DNA from: Kordiimonadaceae bacterium
GTDB lineage: Bacteria; Pseudomonadota; Alphaproteobacteria; Sphingomonadales; Emcibacteraceae
Direction of reading: 5' to 3'
Length of the DNA: 7,174 nucleotides
NCBI GenBank assembly: GCA_018699075.1
Contig: JABIPV010000172.1
Location: 1 to 7,174, forward strand
Shown: piece by piece, positions 1 through 5,169 of the stretch
How positions within the stretch are numbered: the first letter of the stretch is position 1
How the letters are laid out: each line of letters begins with the position of its first letter
Notes under the pieces: model-generated
Databases searched by the model: none
Told to the model about the DNA's origin: nothing
The model's input: the letters and a program-made list of their open reading frames with translations, nothing else
Made by a program: the position numbers and the translations under genes

Positions 1-30
1 AATTAATTTTAAAAATTTTAGGTAAACGAC

Positions 31-990
31 ATGGCCCTTCTTAAGGAACGCATCCACTATAAACCATTTGAATATCCATGGGCATATGACGCTTGGCTCA
101 CACAGCAACGCGTACATTGGCTTCCGGAAGAAGTGCCGATGGCCGATGATATTAAAGACTGGAATAAAAAAATCACTGATGGGGAACGTAATTTGCTGAT
201 GCAAATTTTTCGTTTCTTTACCCAAGCTGATGTCGAAGTAAACAATTGTTATATGCAGAAATATGGCCGTGTTTTTAAACCGACCGAAGTTCAAATGATG
301 TTGGCAGCGTTTTCAAATATGGAAACAATCCATGTCGCGGCTTACAGTCATCTTTTGGATACGCTCGGTATTCCTGAATTGGAATATGAGGCATTTCTAA
401 AATATGATGAAATGAAAGCCAAATATGATTATATGCAAGAATGGGGCGTAGATACCAAAGAAGATATTGCCAAAACGCTTGCCGTTTTTGGTGCTTTTAC
501 TGAAGGGTTACAGCTTTTTGCTTCTTTCGCTATATTAATGAACTTCCCACGCTTCAATAAAATGAAGGGTATGGGGCAGATCGTCACATGGTCTGTGCGT
601 GATGAAACATTGCACATGACATCAATTATTAAACTTTTTCACACGTTCGTTCATGAAAATCCTGAAGTTTGGACAGATGAATTGCAGAACGATCTTACCA
701 ATGCTTGTAAAACCATTGTCGAACATGAAGATGCCTTTATCGATCTTGCATTTGAGATGGGTGATATTGAAGGGTTAACAGCACAAGAAGTGAAAGATTA
801 TATTCGCTATATTGCAGATCGTCGCTTAACTCAACTGGCACTAAATCCTATTTATTTTGTAGGTAATAACCCACTTCCTTGGATGGACGAAATCCTTAAT
901 GGAATTGAACACACCAACTTCTTTGAAAACCGCTCGACAGAATATTCGCGTGCTTCTACAGAAGGAAAGTGGGAAGACGCTTTTGATTAA
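31..990 (+). CDS. nrdB: Ribonucleoside-diphosphate reductase, beta (radical) subunit, class Ia type
   Basis: This is the small subunit of aerobic ribonucleotide reductase. It houses a di-iron/tyrosyl-radical cofactor and passes the radical to the catalytic alpha subunit NrdA, which reduces ribonucleotides to deoxyribonucleotides in the cytoplasm. The ferritin-like fold's metal ligands are all present: D67, E98, H101, E158, E192 and H195. Y105, four residues after H101, fits the radical tyrosine, so this is a tyrosyl-radical enzyme and not the Phe-bearing class Ic type. W30 and D191 match the known radical-transfer Trp and Asp. Y305 in the flexible tail is the likely tail tyrosine and the C-terminus should dock to NrdA. 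At 319 residues it is about 55 shorter than E. coli NrdB, mostly at the N-terminus, a form I associate with alphaproteobacteria. The ATG at 31 follows a weak ribosome site (AGG at 20-22). nrdA, usually upstream, would lie outside the window. The call is firm. Confidence 0.96.
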   Translation: MALLKERIHYKPFEYPWAYDAWLTQQRVHWLPEEVPMADDIKDWNKKITDGERNLLMQIFRFFTQADVEVNNCYMQKYGRVFKPTEVQMMLAAFSNMETIHVAAYSHLLDTLGIPELEYEAFLKYDEMKAKYDYMQEWGVDTKEDIAKTLAVFGAFTEGLQLFASFAILMNFPRFNKMKGMGQIVTWSVRDETLHMTSIIKLFHTFVHENPEVWTDELQNDLTNACKTIVEHEDAFIDLAFEMGDIEGLTAQEVKDYIRYIADRRLTQLALNPIYFVGNNPLPWMDEILNGIEHTNFFENRSTEYSRASTEGKWEDAFD

Positions 991-1006
991 ATGCGAGAGT
1001 TTAATC
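985..1006 (+). terminator. Weak hairpin spanning the converging nrdB and msrB stop codons
   Basis: GATTAAA (985-991) and TTTAATC (1000-1006) are perfect inverted 7-mers separated by an 8-nt loop. On the + strand the stem is followed by TTTCTT, as for a poor intrinsic terminator of nrdB. On the minus strand no T-run follows, so it is unlikely to stop msrB transcription. Only two G:C pairs close the stem, so the structure is weak and the call tentative. Confidence 0.3.
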
Positions 1007-1399
1007 TTTCTTAAAATCAAGTGATAAACTATTAATGCAGTAACGCTGACCTGTTGGTGGTGGACCGTCCGGAAAGACGTGTCCTAAATGGGCGTCGCAA
1101 TTGCTGCATTTAACTTCGTCTCTTATCATATTATGACCAGTGTCCCGGTTAACAGAAACTGATGTTTCATTTAAGGGGGCATAATAACTGGGCCATCCGC
1201 TCCCGCTATCATATTTGGTAATTGAGCTAAAAAGGGGCTGAGTGCAGCAGACACATGTATAAGTACCAATTTCTTTATGACTGTTATATTTTCCACTAAA
1301 TGGTCGTTCAGTACCACCACAACGAGCGACCTGATATTCATCTTCATTTAGTGTTTCTTGCCATTCTTGGTCTGATTTTTTCATTTTACGTTTTTTCAT
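1001..1399 (-). CDS. msrB: Peptide-methionine (R)-S-oxide reductase MsrB
   Basis: MsrB reduces the R epimer of methionine sulfoxide in proteins, repairing oxidative damage, usually with thioredoxin as reductant. The single SelR domain covers about residues 11-130. Visible marks are GTERPFSGKY (29-38), GSGWPS (66-71), the structural zinc cysteine pairs C49/C52 and C98/C101, and the catalytic cysteine C121 in RYCINS. C121 is encoded by TGC, so it is not a selenocysteine form. No cysteine sits near T79/S80, where E. coli-type enzymes carry a resolving Cys, so C27 or another thiol may recycle the active site. There is no signal peptide, so the protein should be cytoplasmic. The start is uncertain: neither M1 nor M6 has a clear ribosome site, and the first residues are rich in lysine. 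It lies 64 nt after tdh with no obvious terminator between, so it may be the last gene of the kbl-tdh transcript. Confidence 0.95.
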   Translation of the reverse strand: MKKRKMKKSDQEWQETLNEDEYQVARCGGTERPFSGKYNSHKEIGTYTCVCCTQPLFSSITKYDSGSGWPSYYAPLNETSVSVNRDTGHNMIRDEVKCSNCDAHLGHVFPDGPPPTGQRYCINSLSLDFKKD

Positions 1400-1463
1400 T
1401 CGTTATAAAAGGTGTTTATTAGTAGCATAAATGAAACGCTGGAAAGTTTTTGCGAAAAGAGTG

Positions 1464-2492
1464 TCAGTCATTCCAATCTATAATTACTTTTCCAGATTGT
1501 CCAGATAGCATTGTTTCAAAAGCTTCCTGATAATCATCAATACCAAAATGATGTGTTAAAATAGGGCTTAAATCCAGGCCACCCTCGATCATGGCGATCA
1601 TTTTATACCAAGTTTCAAACATTCTGCGGCCATAAATGCCACGAATTTCCAATCCTTTAAAAATGACATGGTTCCAATTGATGGTTGTTTCTTCTGGTAA
1701 TATGCCGAGTAAAGCTATTTTGCCGCCATGATTCATAAGATCTAACATGTCACTAAAGGCTTTAGAATTACCGGACATTTCGAGCCCAACATCAAAACCT
1801 TCGGTCATGTTAAGTTCTTCCATTATATCTTTTGGTGATTTGCGGGTTACATTAATTGTTCGTGTTGCCCCCATTTGTTTTGCCATACTAAGTCTATAAT
1901 CATTTACATCAGTGATTACGACGTTTCGGGCACCAACATGTTTTGCAATCGCAACGGCCATTATACCGATTGGTCCTGCACCGGTAATAAGAACATCTTC
2001 ACCAACAAGGTCATATGTTAGTGCTGTGTGCGCGGCATTTCCTAGTGGGTCAAGTATTGCGCCTAGATCATCACTGATTGTGTCTGGAAGGGGACAAATG
2101 TTTGTGGCTGGAACGCTTAAATATTCAGCAAAAGCACCCGAACGGTTAACGCCTATTCCAATAGTATTTCGGCAAAGGTGTCTTTCGCCGGCCCGGCATT
2201 TGCGGCAATGTCCACATGTAATATGCCCTTCGGCAGAAACCCGCTGCCCAATATTAAGTCCAGTTACTTCAGAACCCAGTTCAACAATTTCACCCGCAAA
2301 TTCATGACCCACTGTCATGGGAACAGGAATGGTTTGCTGTGCCCAACTGTCCCAATTATAAATATGAATATCTGTTCCACATATGGCTGTTTTGTTTATC
2401 TTTACCAGTACATCATTGTGACCTATTTTTGGTTTTTCAACATCTTCAAGCCAGATGCCAACCTCTGATTTTGCTTTAACAAGACTTTTCAT
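1464..2492 (-). CDS. tdh: L-threonine 3-dehydrogenase
   Basis: Tdh is a zinc-dependent, NAD-linked medium-chain dehydrogenase that oxidises L-threonine to 2-amino-3-oxobutyrate, the first step of threonine breakdown to glycine. The catalytic-zinc region shows C38 in AICGTD and H63-E64 in VGHEFAGE. Four cysteines (C93, C96, C99, C107) form the structural zinc lobe. The Rossmann fold begins at GAGPIG (171-176), and acidic D195 at the end of the next strand fits NAD preference over NADP. Its length of 342 residues nearly equals E. coli Tdh (341), and GIYGRRMFETWYK (285-297) is typical of true threonine dehydrogenases as opposed to sorbitol or alcohol dehydrogenases. The start is firm: AGGAG lies 6 nt before the ATG and overlaps the kbl stop codon. 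The 9-nt gap implies co-transcription and probable translational coupling with kbl, whose product uses the unstable Tdh product. Confidence 0.97.
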   Translation of the reverse strand: MKSLVKAKSEVGIWLEDVEKPKIGHNDVLVKINKTAICGTDIHIYNWDSWAQQTIPVPMTVGHEFAGEIVELGSEVTGLNIGQRVSAEGHITCGHCRKCRAGERHLCRNTIGIGVNRSGAFAEYLSVPATNICPLPDTISDDLGAILDPLGNAAHTALTYDLVGEDVLITGAGPIGIMAVAIAKHVGARNVVITDVNDYRLSMAKQMGATRTINVTRKSPKDIMEELNMTEGFDVGLEMSGNSKAFSDMLDLMNHGGKIALLGILPEETTINWNHVIFKGLEIRGIYGRRMFETWYKMIAMIEGGLDLSPILTHHFGIDDYQEAFETMLSGQSGKVIIDWND

Positions 2493-2498
2493 AATATT

Positions 2499-2504
2499 CT
2501 CCTA
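2499..2504 (-). promoter_or_regulatory. tdh ribosome binding site overlapping kbl stop codon
   Basis: Read on the minus strand, TAGGAG combines the kbl stop TAG with a strong Shine-Dalgarno AGGAG, 6 nt before the tdh ATG. Ribosomes finishing kbl therefore sit on the tdh initiation site, which favours coupled translation. Confidence 0.8.
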
Positions 2505-3698
2505 CTCAATAATATTGAGTTCTTTACCAATTTTGCTAAAGGCATCAATGGCTTTATCAAGTTGTTCTATTGTATGAGCGGCTGACATTTGCGTACGTAT
2601 TCTGGCCTGACCTTTTGGGACAACAGGAAACGAAAAGGCCGTTACAAAAATGCCTTGATCCAATAGTTTTTCTGCCATTTGACCTGCCAGGCGAGCGTCA
2701 CCTAGCATAACGGGAATAATTGCATGATCTGCCCCTGCAAGTGTAAAACCTAGTGCAGTCATTTTCTCACGGAAATATTGGCTATTTTTAATCAGAGTAG
2801 AAAGCAATTCTTTACGCTCATTGAGTAAATCAATCACTTTGCAGGATGTCGCGGCTATAACGGGCGCCAATGTATTGGAAAATAGGTAAGGGCGGGAGCG
2901 CTGTCTTAACCAGCTGACGATTTCTTTTGATGCAGCCGTATAGCCACCGGAAGCTCCGCCCATGGCTTTTCCTAGGGTACCAGTTATTATATCAACGCGG
3001 TCTTGAACGCCAAAAAATTCTGGTGTTCCTGCACCCGTATCACCTGTAAATCCAACAGCATGACTATCATCAACCATAACCATGGCGTCATACTTTTCAG
3101 CGAGATCGCATATGGCCGGCAAGTTTGCTAATATTCCATCCATAGAAAAAACACCATCTGTGGCGATTAATCTAAAGCGCGCATCCTGCGCTTCTTTTAA
3201 ACAATCTTCTAACGCGTCCATATCATTATTTGCATATCTAAAACGTTTGGCTTTACAAAGCCTTACGCCATCAATAATGCTCGCGTGATTAAGAGCATCA
3301 GAAATTATTGCATCTTCAGGGCCCAGTAGAGTTTCAAATAAACCCGCATTGGCATCAAAACAACTGGGGTATAAAATGACATCTTCCATTTTTAAAAAAT
3401 CTGAAAGTTTCGCTTCTAATTCCTTATGGATATCTTGAGTTCCGCAAATAAAACGTACTGAAGACATTCCGTAACCATATTTATCAAGGGCAGCTTTTGC
3501 TGTATCTACTAATGTTTGATCATTGGAAAGCCCCAGATAATTATTGGCGCAAAAATTGATAAAATCAGCATTATTAGTGCCTTTAACTTTTATTGATGAT
3601 TGCTGTGGGCTGGTAATGATACGTTCGGACTTATAAAGACCTTCTGATCGTAAAGTTTCAAGCTGTTCGGTTAGAAAGTTTTGGTATCGGTTAGTCAT
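2502..3698 (-). CDS. kbl: 2-amino-3-ketobutyrate CoA ligase (glycine C-acetyltransferase)
   Basis: Kbl is a PLP enzyme of the alpha-oxoamine synthase family. It cleaves 2-amino-3-oxobutyrate with CoA to glycine and acetyl-CoA, completing the threonine dehydrogenase pathway. The cofactor lysine is K244 in TGTLGKAMGG, at the same number I recall for E. coli Kbl. D210 and H213 in VDDSHAVGF and H138 in LNHASIIDG are the expected cofactor-contacting residues. NFCANNYLGL (48-57) and YGYGMSSVRFICGT (74-87) are typical of Kbl within the family, and together with the tdh neighbour exclude BioF or 5-aminolevulinate synthase. Its length of 398 residues equals that of E. coli Kbl. The start is well supported: GGAG lies 7 nt before the ATG. 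The 112-nt AT-rich gap upstream holds a putative promoter with two copies of a candidate operator for the adjacent XRE-cupin regulator. Confidence 0.97.
   Translation of the reverse strand: MTNRYQNFLTEQLETLRSEGLYKSERIITSPQQSSIKVKGTNNADFINFCANNYLGLSNDQTLVDTAKAALDKYGYGMSSVRFICGTQDIHKELEAKLSDFLKMEDVILYPSCFDANAGLFETLLGPEDAIISDALNHASIIDGVRLCKAKRFRYANNDMDALEDCLKEAQDARFRLIATDGVFSMDGILANLPAICDLAEKYDAMVMVDDSHAVGFTGDTGAGTPEFFGVQDRVDIITGTLGKAMGGASGGYTAASKEIVSWLRQRSRPYLFSNTLAPVIAATSCKVIDLLNERKELLSTLIKNSQYFREKMTALGFTLAGADHAIIPVMLGDARLAGQMAEKLLDQGIFVTAFSFPVVPKGQARIRTQMSAAHTIEQLDKAIDAFSKIGKELNIIE
2504..2520. repeat. Perfect 17-nt palindrome at the kbl/tdh junction
   Basis: ACTCAATA and TATTGAGT are 8-nt arms around one central base (2512). 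In the mRNA this can form a short stem (ACTCAA/TTGAGT with a 5-nt loop) made from the last kbl codons, ending immediately before the tdh AGGAG. It may tune tdh initiation or mRNA decay, or be a chance result of AT-rich coding sequence. Confidence 0.6.
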
Positions 3699-3735
3699 TT
3701 GGTTTCTCCACTAAGCAAATTATAGAATATATCCG

Positions 3736-3764
3736 TAAATACAATATATAGAACAAAGTGTCCA
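3736..3764 (-). promoter_or_regulatory. Putative kbl-tdh promoter
   Basis: On the minus strand TGGACA (3764-3759; five of six matches to TTGACA) is followed by a 17-nt spacer and TATTTA (3741-3736; three of six matches to TATAAT). This would give a leader of about 30 nt before the kbl ATG. The -35 is good and the -10 poor. The gap contains other TATAAT-like strings (for example 3774-3764) without a matching -35. One candidate operator fills the spacer and another overlaps the -35, an arrangement suited to repression. Confidence 0.35.
3742..3757 (+). promoter_or_regulatory. Candidate operator copy K2 (upstream of kbl)
   Basis: CAATATATAGAACAAA matches 14 of 16 positions of the copy in front of the regulator gene (4405-4420). 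It fills the spacer between the putative -35 and -10 of kbl. Its GAACA also makes an imperfect dyad with the following TGTCC (GAACA-AAG-TGTCC). A site for the neighbouring XRE-cupin protein is inferred, not shown. Confidence 0.45.
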
Positions 3765-3778
3765 TTATATTATACAAA
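3763..3778 (+). promoter_or_regulatory. Candidate operator copy K1 (upstream of kbl)
   Basis: CATTATATTATACAAA matches 14 of 16 positions of the regulator-gene copy and 12 of 16 of copy K2. It has the same orientation as K2 and starts exactly 21 bp away, close to two helical turns, so proteins on both sites would face the same side of the DNA. It overlaps the edge of the putative kbl -35. High AT content limits certainty. Confidence 0.4.
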
Positions 3779-3810
3779 ATCTAAATAAATATAATATAGC
3801 AGACTAAATA

Positions 3811-4386
3811 TTATTGAGGCGTATGGACGATTAAAATAGCATGAGCCTGTGTAATTCCATTATTTTTAATATGATGATCAACGTCCGCGCCATAACGGGC
3901 AGTGTCACCCTTTATTAAAACATGCTTTTCTTCGGGTGTGGATATTACCACATTTCCTTCTAAAATGGTAAGGTGTTCACGTGTGCCTTTAACATGGGGG
4001 TCAGACGATAATACACCGCCTTTTTCTATGGTGATTTCGTACCATTCAACGTGGGATACTAGATCTAAAGGCCCTAAAATCCTTAGGGTACATTTCCCAT
4101 CCGCGCTTTGTATCTCTGGAATTTCGTGTGATTTAACGGTCATTATATTTTGGCGTTTTTCAGGCTTTTCAGCTTTGTTGCCAAGCAGCTCGCCGATATC
4201 AATTTTTAGCGCTTGTGTTAAACTCCATAAGGTACCAACCGTAGGATTTGTTTTATTACGTTCAATTTGCGACAGCATCGATTTAGAAACGCCACTACTT
4301 AAAGCTAATTGGTCAAGTGTCAGACCTTTCGCTGCACGGAGGTGTTTAATTTTTTTACCAATATCAGGCGGATTATTTTGCGTCAT
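3811..4386 (-). CDS. XRE-family transcription regulator with C-terminal cupin domain
   Basis: This 191-residue protein joins an N-terminal Cro/C1-type helix-turn-helix (about 9-66; helix-turn-helix core in LTLDQLALSSGVSKSMLSQI, 22-41) to a C-terminal cupin sensor domain (about 105-188), the plan of PuuR and SutR. In the cupin, H131, E137/H138, E143 and H171/H172 lie where metal- or ligand-binding residues often sit. The ligand cannot be read from sequence; threonine, glycine or a related amino compound is a guess from context. Its position directly before kbl-tdh and the shared 16-bp motif in both its own and the kbl upstream gap suggest an autoregulated local repressor or activator of threonine catabolism. 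The ATG at 4386 has an in-frame upstream TAG and a GAAGGG ribosome site 10 nt away. That spacing is long, and a tiny ATG-TAA sits between them. It begins 48 nt after the acyltransferase stop, so read-through from upstream is possible. Confidence 0.9.
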   Translation of the reverse strand: MTQNNPPDIGKKIKHLRAAKGLTLDQLALSSGVSKSMLSQIERNKTNPTVGTLWSLTQALKIDIGELLGNKAEKPEKRQNIMTVKSHEIPEIQSADGKCTLRILGPLDLVSHVEWYEITIEKGGVLSSDPHVKGTREHLTILEGNVVISTPEEKHVLIKGDTARYGADVDHHIKNNGITQAHAILIVHTPQ

Positions 4387-4402
4387 TACATAGATACCCT
4401 TC
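4384..4402 (-). promoter_or_regulatory. Regulator initiation region with a start-stop (ATG TAA) overlapping the start codon
   Basis: On the minus strand, GAAGGG (4402-4397) is followed after 5 nt by ATG-TAA (4391-4386), whose last A is the first base of the regulator ATG (4386-4384). The Shine-Dalgarno is better spaced for the one-codon ORF than for the gene, so part of the regulator's translation may depend on reinitiation. No experimental support is implied. Confidence 0.4.
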
Positions 4403-4404
4403 TA

Positions 4405-4420
4405 TTTGTTCAATATAATG
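4405..4420 (-). promoter_or_regulatory. Candidate operator copy R (upstream of the regulator)
   Basis: CATTATATTGAACAAA overlaps the putative -10 and transcription start of the regulator gene, a position expected for autorepression. Its TATATTGAACA part differs at one base from the TATAATGAACA portion of the E. coli PuuR recognition sequence as I recall it; PuuR has the same XRE-cupin architecture. The site is inferred. Confidence 0.5.
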
Positions 4421-4440
4421 CACAGAATTACCTTTTACAA
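4412..4440 (-). promoter_or_regulatory. Putative promoter of the XRE-cupin regulator gene
   Basis: On the minus strand TTGTAA (4440-4435; four of six to TTGACA) is followed by exactly 17 nt and TATATT (4417-4412; five of six to TATAAT). The -35 runs into the stop codon of the preceding acyltransferase gene. Transcription would start near 4405, leaving a leader of about 20 nt. Confidence 0.4.
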
Positions 4441-5169
4441 CATTAATTCATCGCTTCTATCAAGTAGACGTCGTTCAATTTCGGCCATAAATTCATCTTT
4501 TTCTAGGCCTTTGGGCATAGGAGGATGATATTCAATATTTATGGTTCCTGGCCATTTTATCCATGACTTTTTGGGCCAATGAACACCTGAATTATGAGAG
4601 ACGACAATGATATCAATGTCTTCTTCTTGCTGATAATAAAAGACACCAGATTTAAGTGGGAGTCTTTGGCCAACAACACTTCTCGTTCCTTCTGAAAAAA
4701 CGATCATCGGCAATTTATCTTCTGCAATGATTTTAGCAATTTTAGGTGTCTGTTTTTGCGCTTCGCCTGCACCACGATTAATGGAAATGACACCCATTTT
4801 TCTAAAAATAATGCTTAAAAAGGGTACTTTGAATAGTTCAGCTTTTGCGAGAGCTGTTAAGTTAGGTGATTGACGAAAAAGAAAATGAGCATCAAGATTG
4901 CTCATATGCTTTGAACAATAGATAATACCTTTATCACGTGAAATATTTTCGACTCCATGCTCTTCTAATTTAATATTCGCGATCTTGTCAAAAACAAAAA
5001 TTACCGAATTGATATATTTTAAAAGAGCTTTTCTAAGAGGTTTAGGTGATTTTAGTAGGGAAAAAGGAGTGAAAATGAAAATAATACAGAAACCCACAGC
5101 AATATAGAAATAACAATTGCAAATAATTGAACGCATAATGATAGATAATGTAAGCTTCCTATTTTTCAT
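4435..5169 (-). CDS. Lysophospholipid acyltransferase family protein (PlsC-like, 1-acylglycerol-3-phosphate acyltransferase)
   Basis: This is a membrane-anchored acyltransferase of the PlsC/LPLAT family, which moves an acyl chain onto a lysophospholipid such as 1-acylglycerol-3-phosphate. The catalytic HX4D motif is HMSNLD (H88 and D93). The acceptor-binding blocks are ISINRG (128-133) and FSEGTRS (158-164). One hydrophobic segment at about 15-38 should anchor the protein in the inner membrane. The length of 244 residues is normal for PlsC. The ATG at 5169 lies inside the transporter gene (11-nt overlap) and has no good ribosome site, so it is probably translated by coupling. M12 is an alternative start but would shorten the membrane segment. 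The exact substrate is not readable: it could be the essential PlsC or a paralogue acting on another lyso-lipid. Confidence 0.9.
   Translation of the reverse strand: MKNRKLTLSIIMRSIICNCYFYIAVGFCIIFIFTPFSLLKSPKPLRKALLKYINSVIFVFDKIANIKLEEHGVENISRDKGIIYCSKHMSNLDAHFLFRQSPNLTALAKAELFKVPFLSIIFRKMGVISINRGAGEAQKQTPKIAKIIAEDKLPMIVFSEGTRSVVGQRLPLKSGVFYYQQEEDIDIIVVSHNSGVHWPKKSWIKWPGTINIEYHPPMPKGLEKDEFMAEIERRLLDRSDELML

Noticed and set aside
1001..1399. A selenocysteine-type MsrB
   Set aside because: The catalytic position is a normal TGC cysteine codon and no in-frame TGA is present.
1912..2468. Two overlapping + strand open frames opposite tdh
   Set aside because: They lie entirely inside the antisense of a full-length, motif-complete tdh and look like low-complexity shadow translations.
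3716..3731. A possible fourth operator copy nearer the kbl start (CAAATTATAGAATATA)
   Set aside because: It matches copy K2 at only 12 of 16 positions and lacks the GAACA core in a very AT-rich gap, so chance is a sufficient explanation.
3902..4393. A 163-codon open frame on the + strand opposite the regulator
   Set aside because: It lies antisense to a clear XRE-cupin gene, has no family resemblance that I can see, and its composition is that of a shadow frame.
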